NCBI GenBank assembly: GCA_905331475.1
Contig: CAJNYU010002220.1
Span: 62,001 to 126,000, forward strand
DNA length: 64,000 nucleotides
DNA from: Rotaria socialis
Lineage: Eukaryota; Rotifera; Eurotatoria; Philodinida; Philodinidae
Direction: 5' to 3'
The notes beneath the pieces are model-generated. The model was given only the letters and a program-made list of their open reading frames with translations, made no database searches and had not been told where the DNA came from. Positions 1 to 11,844 of the stretch are shown here, in pieces; the first letter of the stretch is position 1, and every line of letters begins with the position of its first letter. The position numbers and the translations under genes are program-made.

Positions 1-994
1 TGCTAGCACTTGAGTTGGGTGATGATTCTACATACCTATTCAAACACCTTTATACACATTTGAACAACAAGCACGCATATCTATCGAAAGAACTATTTTT
101 TTGCAACACTACTATATTTTTTCTTTCTTTTTTTATATTTTGCGCGCCGGAAAAATACTTTTTTTTTTTGAACAGGTACAATTCGTTTATAATATTAACA
201 ACGATCGTCAGTCAGCATCGTCGTCGTCGTCATCGTTATCATTGATTTTCTCCGAAAAATAAAATATCAAATAAAATGCTGCTGAATTGTTTCTATTATC
301 AAATACATGAATACCTGTTTTAATTTTTTTTCTGTCGCCTGTCTATTTTTTTGTCTATGAATTATTAAAAACAAAAAGAAATATAAAAATATGTGCAGAT
401 TTTCAGTTCATCATAGACGATAGCAGGGCGTGTGTACTTTTTGAAAACTCGATTTAACATTTCTTAAAAGCAAAACTATTGCTTAATTATATTTCGATTT
501 TTGTTATTCATATGTATAAATCCATTTGATTAACTAATTTATCTGAATACAATACGTGTTGGTCGTCCTCTTTTTTTGTAAATCGGACTCGTTTTCTTTT
601 TGTTCTGCACGAACATGTACGATACTCATATTTGAATTTTTGCTATCAAGGTCAATTCTCGTTTACTGGTTTGTATATTCGTCAGGAATCTGTCATTCTT
701 TTACGTATGTATGCGTTCGTTTTTCTACGTTACGCATGATTTATCTTTTTTGCACTTTCTTTTTTTGTCATATGTATGCATATTCATCATAAAATATGGA
801 GGCTGATGTGTAAAGCTTGTTTCTCTCTTCTTAGATTTTTTGTCGTCAACGTAGGTAAAATCTTTTTTTTTGTATATTTTATGTCATACATATTGGTGAG
901 AAATACATTAGTTTCTCTCTTGCACTATCATGAAAGCAAAAAAAATGCCGTCAACCATGACTTGAATGTGCAAAGAGGTGTCTCCTTCAGATAG

Positions 995-1029
<35 letters not shown>

Positions 1030-1268
1030 GAGTGCGAAGAAATACAGTCGTATTTTTTTCAAACAATAATTATCATCGAACCCTATATGCTTATGCTTTT
1101 ACGAGAGAGAGGGAGAGAGAGAGCACATATACGTGGATTTAGCATTGGTTGTTGTTTTTTTTCTTAAAGAACAAAAAATACTATGTTTCTACATGGATCG
1201 TGAGCCATTAGATTTTTTCTTGTATTCTTATATTGATTCTAGATCATATTCCACCATTGAGTGAGAAC
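1..1268. other. Gene-free left edge
   Basis: I see no convincing coding exon here. The open frames are T/A-rich and lack splice-linked partners. AATAAA-like signals near 258-275 could belong to the 3' UTR of a gene to the left of the window. Purine repeats of GA type occur at about 998-1025 and 1102-1123. A TTCTAG acceptor-like site at about 1240 sits just before the start codon of the next gene. Confidence 0.5.
998..1025. repeat. (GA)n microsatellite
   Basis: An uninterrupted GA dinucleotide run of about 28 bp. A second, interrupted GA tract follows at about 1102-1123. Confidence 0.9.
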
Positions 1269-1706
1269 ATGTACAGACCACGGTAAGTACAACTTTATTA
1301 TGTATGTTCTCTGTGCACAATTATTTATGAACTTCTTTTTATTTTAGAGCACCATTACCTCCACCCGGCCGTGCCGGTGGTGCAGGCATGCTTGGCGGAT
1401 TATTGGGTGGCTTAGGTGGCGCTGTCACTTGCCTCTGTTGCCTAACAGCACTTGGTCTAATCGGACTTTGGGTTACATTTATTCCATTCGTTGCATTCTT
1501 TAGTAAGCTAATTGGAAAAGTTTGTTCGCTTTCCATTGAACACCATTTTTTCGTTTTCTTTTCATTTTCCGTTAGAATATGCATATGATCAAGAAGTAAG
1601 AGCTTTTGGTGGTAGTCCAAGTATTCATAATCTTCAACAATTTGTTATTCTTCTTGCTATCTGCTTATTGACAATGCGTTTCGTCAAGCGGCAAATGAAT
1701 ACATAA
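1269..1706 (+). CDS. Small two-helix membrane protein, 99 aa
   Basis: Three exons join in phase: 1269-1282, 1348-1502 and 1576-1706 (300 nt including TAA). The introns are 65 and 73 nt, both GT..AG. The N-terminus is Pro/Arg-rich (MYRPRAPLPPPGR), followed by a Gly-rich stretch (residues 15-30). A long hydrophobic helix at about 30-56 carries a Cys cluster (TCLCC, 32-36). A second hydrophobic segment at 77-92 ends in basic residues (RFVKR). This suggests a two-pass membrane protein. An AATAAA signal lies at 1716-1721, just after the stop, and a TTCTAG acceptor-like site about 28 nt upstream of the ATG may be a trans-splice site. I do not recognise the family. Intact frame across three exons supports a real gene. 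Confidence 0.75.
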
Positions 1707-3847
1707 ATTCAATGAAATAAAAAGACTATTTTTTTTACATATCGAGCTTCAGTTGTCGTCGTCGTCGTTGTCGTCGTCGTCGTCATTGTTTTTGTCAAAT
1801 TTGTTGCACATCAATATGTAAACGCGCGCTTTATAAACACAAAGAAATAGAGAGAGAAGAGCCGTCGTCGTCATCGTTATATATAATCGATCCCAAACAC
1901 CACAGTTTCTCTTTTTTTTGTCTCTATCTCTCTACAATTTTTTGTCTTTTTTTCATATAATATTTTTTTTGCTATTGAACAAAGCACGCGTCCGCATACA
2001 TTGATCTTTTTATATTTGTTCAAAGTAAATTATAAGAAAGAATAATCCAAAATATCACAATCAATATATGATTTGAATATTTTCAGTATTTGATTGAGAA
2101 TATTGAATTATGAAAAGAAAATTATACTACTGGCAATACTTCTAAGAAAAGAACAAAGATTGTGTCAGTTAACATTGTAATAGATGAACTTAATACTAAA
2201 AAGAATTGAAGATTTGAAATTCGTTTGCGTGAGCAAAAGAATATTTTTGCGAAACCAATATTTTCTAATTTGGTTTAAAACGTGAAAGAAATTAGAACGT
2301 CGCAGTCGAAGAAATCAGAAAGACCAGCGGATATAGAAACAATCAATAAAAAATGATAGTCTACTATAAATCATCTCACTAGCTCGAAGTGAAAAGTTGA
2401 TCAGAAACGAACATGAATGAATTTGTTTCTTATACTGGACTATACGTAGTCGAAAACTGTGATGAAAGTAAATATTGACACTTTGAAATTGTTTTTTTTC
2501 TGTTTTTTTTCTCGTATGCATCAAAATACATATATTGATATGAAAAGTTTGTTTCTATATAATTAATTAACTGTCTACCTGGATAATATCTTTTTTTTCG
2601 CATCTCGTTTTATTGTGCAAAAATGAATGCGACGAAAGTAGCCATTGTAGAGTAGTTAGCATTTTCATCTCAAATATAGAATGTAATTAGAAATGAAAAA
2701 TATTTCTCATCAACTATAACAGTAAACAGAAGTAGAGAAATCACCATCGCAGAACATTAGTATTCATGAAACTTTTATATGCTCCTGATCTGTTGTCATG
2801 GAATACATTCGTATATGAGTTTATTTCTTTCAACATAGATATTCAATTTTTTGATAAAACGCTATTGTCAGATATACCAAATCTTGTTTTTGTCCACTTT
2901 TCCAGAAAATATCGTCACAGATAATCTCATTGGTCATATTCTTTCCGTCTATTATAATTCTTACGAGAAGTTGTCTTTTACTTCGATAATCAATGTATAT
3001 GCTTCATGATCATGACCTAATCGGTCGTTATCTACGAATATTCAGCAAAAGCCTTGAAATATAGACATGAACATGAAATAGGTAAATTAGAATAGGAACT
3101 GTGATAGATAATCAGTCAATTCTCTTTTAAGATCATAATATTCTGTATGGTTTTGTCGAAAATTAAAATTTAACTTCATATAATCTTCAATTGAACCATT
3201 CATTTTGTTTTAAATTTCTCAATCTCAAATGAACATCATTTTCAGCTCTGATAGGATCGAAGTAGAACAGAGTCATTTTCTGTATGTCCCTAAATATACG
3301 ATGCATAGACTTAAAAAGAAAAAACTGCTTCTATAAGTTAGTTTTATAGTTACTTTTTTTGTTGGTAAATCTTTTCAAAAAATAAAAATTGCAAAAATAT
3401 CGACACTGTTACACTAAACAATTCATCAACATCATATATTGATCGTAAAAATTTCGATAATAGTAGTTGACCAGCTGTTAGTGACATCTATTGGTAATTA
3501 ATAGGTACAGATATTACCTTGATGTTCATATAAATTCATAGAAAAGAATCTTACTAGTGTGCAATACCACCGTTTTGCTGTAGTACAAGAATTTCATTTA
3601 ACGAAAACTGCGCTACTATCGATGCTTCTGTTACATTGACTAATAGCTATTACCAATAGTGAAAATGAAAAAATAAACGGAATTACAATAATTATTTTGA
3701 ATAGTTATTGCTGCTTTTATATTATTTTTGCGACAGCCATTATTTTGATTTCAACTCATTGATTATAAAATCGAAAATTGAAAACTAAGTTAATATTCAT
3801 ACGACGCGCTTTTAGCAAAAAACAATGGAAAATCTATTATTTTCTAG
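1707..3847. other. Intergenic spacer
   Basis: AT-rich DNA without a supportable gene. It starts with the poly(A) signal of the preceding gene and a GTC/GTT triplet repeat at about 1755-1784. Open frames such as the antisense one at 2315-2524 show no protein-like composition or splice partners. Confidence 0.5.
1755..1784. repeat. (GTC)n triplet microsatellite
   Basis: Imperfect GTC trinucleotide repeat of about 30 bp with one GTT interruption, in the 3' flank of the small membrane-protein gene. Confidence 0.85.
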
Positions 3848-5648
3848 ATGCTTTCAACCGGAGAACCAAATAATACTAGTAACGAACGAATTCAAGATTC
3901 AAATGTTTCATCTTCATCAACTCTTAATCAAGTTTATTCTGACTATGAATTTGATGAATCAATGACCGTATTGACTACGTATGTGACGAATATAGTATTA
4001 GTCTAATAGTTTTAACTATCAAATTATTTGAGCTTTTAATGGGTGATCTTCATCCAAATATTTCACCGATATCTATAGACTTTGTGAAGAAAATTTATGA
4101 TTATATTATTTCAGACAGCCGATAAATAAGTCGGAGTAAACAGCTATCTTTCATGAAGCTTTGAAATAATTCTAATTCATAAAACCAGATAAAAGGAAAT
4201 TTTCAGGTTCCAATATATAGAAAAAACTTTTTAAAAAGAATAAATAAAGAATCTTTATCATCAGATTATAATGATTCATGTTTGTCTCCTATTTTCTTAT
4301 CTTCGACTGTAACATACAAAGCTGGACTCTTTTTAACCCATAAGCTTCCAACTACTAATATGAATCACCATCGAAAAACACAAAACAATGATATGTGAAA
4401 GTAAAAATAAATTATTTACAGAAGAATAACCAAGTTCTTGTTGAATTTATCTCATAAAATAGTTGCCACCTTTATCAATAATTTATTGTTAGAACTGGAA
4501 AGCTTTCCGTAGACTCAAGTTTTCTCTATTATCCATGTCTATTCATGTATTCACGAAAATAATAATAATAATCTTTGAATTGATTCTTGTAAATAAAGAT
4601 GACCATTGAATTCTAGTGTCACAATAATTATAGAGCTGAAAATTTCTATAAATATAAATAGTTTTTATAAAAGTTTTGCTCAGTTATACTTTATTTTTGT
4701 AGTTCAAATTTCAATGGTCAACCATCGTATGCGTATGGTAATTTTCCTACTTGTTCAACAGAACAAATGTAAGAAAGCGTCTTATTTTTCAATATTCGCC
4801 AATACGAGTTTATTTACAGATGTATAAATGACTATATAAATCCATATAATAATGAATTCTATGAGTATCCCGCTACTAATATTGCAGATGATGATATTCC
4901 TGATGAGCTTCAAAATGAACTTGAAGCAGTAGTAGATCAAATGACAAATGAACCAGTATATGATAATGATGAAGATGAAACTATTTATTCTGATGATGTT
5001 CAAAATGCTTTTGACCAGTACGAAAACGAGGTACGGTAGCTTAAATTTGTTGCACTATCAATAATTGAAAACTTATTATTGTACTTACAGTATTCCCAAT
5101 TTTGGAACCAGAATACAACGGTATATTTTCATGTTGCTGTACTCTTTTTTTTTCTTTTGCTAACACAGGAGAAAACATGAATAAAAGTATAAATAATTTT
5201 ATTTTAGACCTGGAATAATCTTCCGGATAACGAGGTATTGGCAAAAGTATTTTGCTTGTTTTTAGATAATAAAATCATATGCTAAACAAATTTATATATT
5301 AAATATTTATTTATTCATTTATTGATTTTTGTGTCTAGGAAGAGGAAATGCTTGAGCAAATGAAGGAATGTATGCGTTACATGGAACATAAATACTCTGT
5401 GTCAGACATGTCAAATGATTCGGTAATTTATTTTGATTTGGAAGATTTTTTTTTAATAAAGTAATTTTCTATTTTATAAAATTCAGAGTGAAATTTACAA
5501 AGAATCTAGTAAGTTAAATCCTGAGGCAGCCGAATTTCGACCATTCAACTTCCAACCGTTAACATCAATCGATAAAGAAGCAAATGTTGCTCCTTCATCG
5601 GTACCGAATGAAGCTAAACAATCAGAAGAACACACAGACATTATTTAA
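3848..5648 (+). CDS. PAM2-motif protein, PAIP2-like translation regulator
   Basis: Six exons keep one frame: 3848-3978, 4820-5030, 5091-5120, 5208-5234, 5339-5422 and 5487-5648, giving 214 aa. The protein is strongly acidic. Its C-terminal third holds SKLNPEAAEFRP at residues 169-180, a good match to the PAM2 motif (LNPxAxEFxP) that docks on the MLLE domain of poly(A)-binding protein. The middle (about 45-150) is Asp/Glu-rich with aromatic residues, resembling the PAM1-type acidic region of PAIP2. PAIP2 displaces PABP from poly(A) and represses translation in the cytoplasm; that role is inferred here. Intron 1 (841 nt) is unusually long for this window and could hide a small exon, though the phase across it is correct. 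A TTTCTAG acceptor directly abuts the ATG. Ataxin-2, TOB or LARP4 relatives also carry PAM2, but the short acidic layout fits PAIP2 best. Confidence 0.72.
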
Positions 5649-6188
5649 GTATTCATTGGTGTGCTTTAATTATAACAAAAAGGCATTGTATATTTATCAA
5701 AGAAATTCACCTGTATGTGTGTCATGTCGTCTTTTTTTTATTTCAAGCCCGGCATTTTCTGTTTTTTTTTTTAAATTTTTATATTCCTGCACAACACTAG
5801 GAAGAAGAAACGTAGTGCCTGTGCGTAAGCTACTTGTTTTATCAGAAAAGAAAAAAAAATACCCCTCTACAAAAATGTATGACCTTCAATGCAGTTTGAA
5901 TTTTCTTTGCCGCGACTCCTTTTTTTCCTTTCTTATTACAGATAATGTGACAGTGTTTCGTCGAAAATATGATTACATACTTAATTTTACCCAAACTGTT
6001 CTTTTCGTTCGCCCATTGATAGCAGTCATGTTTTTTCTTTCTTTTTTTTTTATTGAAAACGTTTCATGCAAAACAAATGTCTTTTGTATTTTAAACTACG
6101 GTATATTTATTTACTAATAATACTTATAAAAATATAAACACATATTTTTACATATCTCTAGATATAAATATTCAGTGTAATTAACAAA
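5649..6188. other. Intergenic, 3' UTR and promoter of the next gene
   Basis: No gene is supported. The open frame at 5584-6117 overlaps the last exon of the PAM2 gene in another frame and has Phe/Ser-rich T-tract composition. An acceptor-like CTCTAG lies at about 6161, 28 nt before the next ATG. Confidence 0.5.
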
Positions 6189-9111
6189 ATGGCGTCAGCA
6201 GGTCCTTCGAAAATCTTAGGTGACTATTCAACTGACAAATGTATATCTTCTGGTGCAAGTAACATGTCTCTTGATGAAAGTAATACTTCTATTCCTGCTA
6301 ATAATATCAATATGAATCAAGACGATGCGTATATTAATTCTCCATCACCCTCATCGACTACAACAACAAGCACAATTGATAGTCCATTCAAATATCGTTC
6401 ATCAAGGTTTAGAGGTAAATTTTAAGAAAATAAATAAGAACACCATTTTTTTTTGATCAATAAAAGATTCTTATCGTCCACCATTGGCTTCCAAACGTCG
6501 CTATCGATATGATAAATTATTTCATCTTACACATTCACTTAATCGACAATACGTCGTAGCAATGACAAATGTACTTTTTCAAATGCAGAAAGAAATTTAT
6601 AAATTAAAGAGACGTGCATATCATGTTGAACATATACTTGCTAAACAAAAAGCTTCTGATCATCCAATTATCCGTATTCCACGTTTAACAAAAGGTACAA
6701 TTCAATATACCGAGAGAAAGAAAAAAGTAATTCTTTTAGTGATATTATTTTAGATGAAATTTCAACGATATGTGTTAAAGACAATGAAAATCAACAAACT
6801 AATGTTTCGAAAATTTCTGAAGAAAATGAAAACAAGACTGATTCACAACGAACAACAATAAAAAATATAAAGCCTTTAAGTAACTATTGAAATTAAAACT
6901 ATTTGTTTCATTATTTCCTATTGTTATAGATGAATATACAACTCATACTGAAAGTTCAATAACAATAGACGACAAACATCGGACAGATGATAATAGAATT
7001 CATCGACGAAAACAATTAAATCCTAAAAACAAATATTGTTCCAGATGCCAGCATGAATTTTCACACCGATCAGCTTATTTACGGCATATGAAAAAAATTC
7101 ATCAAGGCAAATTTCAAATTATATCTAGTAATAATTGTATAACAGAAGTAAACTAGTTGAGAAGAAAAATCAATAATTTATTCAAATAATTTTTTTCTAA
7201 ATAGAATGACAATAATCATAACGAAACAAATAGTTTAATTAGTGATCAATCGAGTGATTAAATAGTTATTTAAATCATTATAATTTTCAATTGTCTTTCA
7301 TATTTAGTTGCTTTTTCGGAAACAGAAAATGGTACAGATCATGATACATTACAACTTTTAGTGAATCAATGGGACATTGGAGAAGGTCGGCTACGTCCAA
7401 GACCATCATCTAAATTAAATCATGAGCCAATCAATAAAATAAAATGCGATATCTGCCACAAATTCTTTCGTGCTGAATATATTAGGGTTCGTGTATGCAC
7501 TGTTGTTTTTAAGAATAGACAATGTCTACTAGCACACCGTAGAAACTATTTATTTAGTAACCATCAAGCTCTTTTGTAATGAATCTATTCTGAAAGCGTA
7601 GAGCGATGAATAATTTTTCGTTTAACCGAAAAACAAAATTCCATGGAACTAATGTGAAAAAACTTTTTTCTCATAACACTAATGGTTGTTAATTACAAAA
7701 GTAAACGCTAAGCCTTCTTGGCTGAGAAATAGCAATATATTCTTGTTGTTCGTCAGTTAATAAACGTAGTTCTAAGCAAAGATTTGAGATTTCTAAATAT
7801 GACTGTTAAAAGATACTCAAATCGAACTTTTCAAGATTTTAATGTTCATAAAAATCTATTTCCTGAATAATAAAAAGGCCACTGTAATTTCTATAGTAGA
7901 TTCTTTTCAATCCGAACTGTTTATAACAAAAAATGAACCCGATATATCATCACCATGTGATGTAAATGAACTGTAGCTGATTATTACTGAATATGTTTTC
8001 GATATTTTATATTGTGACATCTCAAAATGAACCGTTCTCAATGATAGACTTATGTTTATCTGTTCTAGATATAATTCAATAAAAATTTAATATTTATTTT
8101 CTATAAACTAATTATTTAGAAACACAAAAGGCGTACTCATCATGTCACACAAAGTTTTTCTTCAAGCGAATTAAATGATGATTGCAATAAAACAAAATTC
8201 AGTGCCAATCAACCCATGGATGATATTCAACTCATAACTAGTGAATCATCTACGAATAATACAAATCCATCATCAACTATAACTGTAGCTGAAATGGAAT
8301 CATATGAAATACCAATTCTATTTCCTGTACGTTCCGTATATTAATATAGACTGCTTGTAAATAATCTAGAAGTTTGCTCTATTTTCATTGTTTAGATAGA
8401 TGGAAATAAGCCAATTGTGATTTCTATCACATGTCTTGAACGTTATCAATTAGTAAGTTATTTGATAGAAAATATTTAATGTAATCTTATAAAATCTTAT
8501 AGGATATTGTTGGTGAATTTTTAAAAAAGTTTCCATCTCGTGTTTCTCAAACAACATTAATCAATTCTCAAACAACACATGTAATAACAAATGATGATCA
8601 ACATGAATTACGTTCTCCATTATCAATGAAATTCATTGAAGCTATAGCTAATCATTGTTTTTGTGTTTCATATCGTTGGGTAATGGATTGTCTTAAATAT
8701 GATCGCATTGTTGATGAAAGTCCTTATGAAATTGAAGGCGATGGCACGGATCATCATCCTCATGGAGGTCCAAAACGTTCACGTTTAGTTGAAAAACGTC
8801 ATTCACTTTTTGAAAATATATGTTTTATGATAAAATGTACGGAAGATCACGAAATTAAAATGACAAACGATCGTTTAAAAGAATTGATAACAATGTGTGG
8901 TGGACAGATCATAACTTGCGTTACCCAAAGTTTACTTGATCAATATGAAATTGTTGTTCTCTGTGATAAATTGTATGTATCTGAACGACGTCATAACTAT
9001 GATCAATGTCGTTCATTGGGTATTCACTTTGTATCGTCCGATTGGGTTCTTGAATCGATACTTGAATATCGACCAAAATTATTTTCGCTATACGAGGAAA
9101 CGCCGTTATAA
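6189..9111 (+). CDS. C2H2 zinc-finger and tandem-BRCT protein (BRCA1/BARD1-type)
   Basis: Exons that join in phase: 6189-6414, 6467-6694, 6754-6879, 6930-7147, 7205-7253, 7308 to about 7471; then 8120-8326, 8396-8452 and 8503-9111. The middle (7472-8119) is unresolved. Finger 1 is complete at 7038-7105 (CSRC...HMKKIH, C-x2-C-x12-H-x4-H). Finger 2 begins CDICHKFF near 7445 and appears interrupted. The last exons encode two BRCT repeats: TTHVI, then WVMDCLKYDRIVDE closing repeat 1, the linker GPKRSRL, and repeat 2 with CGGQI and SSDWVLESI. The order and the linker match the BRCA1/BARD1 tandem BRCT that binds phosphoserine ligands in DNA damage signalling. Lys in LSMKF matches the ligand-contacting Lys of BRCA1, but the Ser-Gly pocket is not obvious (ISIT). 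No RING is visible. Exon 5 and the 7.5-8.1 kb join are the weak points; two separate genes are possible. Confidence 0.72.
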
Positions 9112-9300
9112 CTGAATTCTGTTTATGTATTTTTTTTTTGGTCAACTTTTATATAATAATATTTTTTGTAAAGAAAATACAAATCAATATATATTTGAAT
9201 TTGATTGAGAATAATTCGTGTGTTTGCTTGAGCTTTTTCTTCTGTTTTCTTCCGTAATAGATTAAAAATAAAAAGAAAGACTAAAAATAAAAGTAAAAGT

Positions 9301-11844
9301 ATGACAACAACAACAGCAAGTACATCATCGACTTTACCTGATAAGGATCAAATTCGTGTACATGTTCGACGTGATGGTTCGATTGAAAGGCAAAGATTTA
9401 ATGGACGAGTTTGGAGACAATTATGCAAATATGATGGTGGAGAAGAATGCCAAGCATTTGTTGCCTATAGAAGTCTTTGTGTTGGACATTATCATCAAAC
9501 ATCAGGTATAACTGTTAATGAATCAAAGCGTAGACAATTAATTCAGCAATCAACAACTGCTGCTGCATCATCAAAAGCAACAACAGCGACGGCGATACCA
9601 TCAAAACTTCGATATTGTACGTCGATTTATATTCGTATCTTAATTTTATTTGAATGAAAATTATTTTATGACAATCTTATTTTGTAGCTATTGAAACACC
9701 TTTAGCTCTTGGTCTTAAAAGTATTTTATCAATTTTTTCTAATATGTTTTTGTTTTATTTTATTTGAACTATAAATAGATTGGCGACGAAAAACGACACA
9801 ACCAAATTGTAAGTAGTATATCTTAGAATTTAAATTGTGATTAAAATAAATCATCCCTTGAGGATCATTTCAATCAGAAAATTTCCCAATAAATAATTTT
9901 TTATCAAAGATTTGTTTTTTTCTTCAAAATTTATATAATCCCTACTAAATTAAAAATATATTTGATTCATATAAAAGAAATACATTGTTGTTAAGCACTA
10001 TGTAATACATGATAGTACTTGATTAGTATCAAACAACTACACTTCTATTTTACATGAAGACTATGTTTATAAATATTAGATTACGTTATTGACTTCTGTG
10101 AGGGAAATTTTTCAACAAATGACTCCATATAATGATGAATCAGGAATATGTTTTAGCGAGTTGAAATTAAACAAAATATCATGTCTAAACACTTTTCGAA
10201 CATCTATTAAACAGTACTATTCTCTTATAATTTAGCATTTACATTAATAAGTAAACAAGCGTCGCAAATAACTTCTACAAATCTAATCAACATTAATAGT
10301 AATAAACGTCGAAAGTCAGATGAGTGGGTTCTTCTTAAACGATGCCGATATGATTCCAATCAAAATAGTATGCTTGTTTTTGCTTGAAATACGAAAATTG
10401 AATTGATTAATTTTAGTGCCACCTGTTCAATCGATTTTACCTAATATCTCGTCAACATCTATAGACGAATCAGCTGCAACATCCGATGTAAGATTGTCGA
10501 ATTGTATAAAATGAACAAAATAGGTTTGATATATATTTTGTTTTATTTTGTATTGTATATTTAGTGTAATCAAGCATGTTCATCTGCTACTTCCACAGAT
10601 ATTCATGTAGATGATTATACTTCAGCTCAAAAGTCAATCGCAATAACAGCTTCTCGTCTAACTGATGAGCAAATGGTAAGAAGAATTTAAAAAAACAATG
10701 ATTATTATTAAAAATCGATTGTTTAAATTAGGATCACCTTGATCAATTTCTTCAACGCTTCAATATTCGTTATTCAGAAGAAATTGATGAAAAAACAACA
10801 CATTTAATAACTGATGATACAACGATTCCATTTGTTTGTGCTTTATCATCAAAAGTTGTTCACGCCTTAGCACGTCATCTCACTGTTTTATCAATACGTT
10901 GGGCCGATGAATGTCTTCACTGTGATAAACTTTTACTAGATGAATTAGCTTTACAATTTGAAATACGTGGTGATTTAACATGTTCGACGATGTATCATGG
11001 TGGTATGCAGCGTTCACGTCTGATTCCACGACGACATTCATTATTTTCTAAACATATATTTATGTTGAAATGTGATGGCGTACAAAATGTAAATATAATT
11101 TCAAATAGTTAATTTATTCTAGAATTCAAATTATATTTTTCTCAGAAAATCATAGTGAATGTTCTTCATTCCAATAGAAGTAGACCGGTTCATGATAGAC
11201 TCGGAAAAATACGTTTTGGGCTATTATTCAACGTGTTTCTCTAGTATCCAAAGATAATAAGTGTTAAAGTTCTTTTTCGTTGCGTCAGATAAAATCCGTG
11301 AGCTTATGAAATATTTCTTAGCTTATAGAATAGTATGATAATAATTATATGGAGAATTAATAATAAAAATAACGAGCAAAACGCAAAAATAGAGCCTCAG
11401 TGAAAGAAAACTTTTATTCGAAATTTAAGAATATCTATATTATCCTTCAAATGATCATTTATGACTTTCTTATATTAATATCCGAGAAGTGTAACTGGCA
11501 AAACTTTTCTATTTTCTTTTTCATTGGATTATATTTAGTTAATGAATAATCAAGAATTGCGTACATTAATAACGTTATGTGGTGGTCATACATGTTCATC
11601 GTTGCGTACAGATCAAGTAACACGATGGACAGCACAAGGTAAAATGATTGTTGTTCTTTGCGAACAATCATATGTTCAAGAACGTCAAGATAAATATTGG
11701 AAATGCGCTGAATTAGGTATAAGATTTTGTTCGCCTGAATTTGTTATAGAATCGATTGCTCAATATCAGGTGCAAGATTATGCCATTTATGAAGAAGAAC
11801 CTCAACAAAATGAAGATCATAATGATGACGATGAAGAACAATAA
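9301..11844 (+). CDS. Tandem-BRCT protein, paralogue of the upstream gene
   Basis: Eight exons in perfect phase: 9301-9616, 9688-9720, 9779-9808, 10236-10367, 10417-10487, 10565-10675, 10732-11088 and 11539-11844, giving 451 aa. Near the N-terminus, RVWRQLCKYDGGEECQAF and RSLCVGHYH supply C42, C50, C60, H63 and H65, a compact Cys/His set that could bind zinc. The middle (about 105-215) is Ser/Thr-rich and low in order. BRCT 1 covers about 216-305, with S224 in the position of the BRCA1 phosphate-contact Ser, KTTHLIT at 252-258 and K272 in the second helix. The linker is MQRSRLIPRRHSLF. BRCT 2 covers about 337-440 (LITLCGGHT, SPEFVIESIAQYQ). The tail is acidic. It shares the SRL..RHSLF linker with the gene 190 bp upstream, so the pair looks like a tandem duplication with exchanged N-termini. 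Likely nuclear, phosphoprotein-binding. Introns 3 and 7 (427 and 450 nt) are long for this window. Confidence 0.82.

Noticed and set aside
998-1123. GA tracts as possible CRISPR-like or regulatory array
   Set aside because: Pure dinucleotide repeats without spacers.
1339-1620. Antisense 93-codon frame rich in Pro and Ala
   Set aside because: It is the reverse strand of the Gly-rich exon of the small membrane-protein gene.
5584-6117. 177-codon plus-strand open frame
   Set aside because: It overlaps the last exon of the PAM2 gene in a different frame and continues through T-rich 3' UTR; composition (Phe/Ser/Leu, poly-T) is not protein-like.
8921-9145. 74-codon minus-strand frame
   Set aside because: Shadow of the terminal BRCT exon on the opposite strand.
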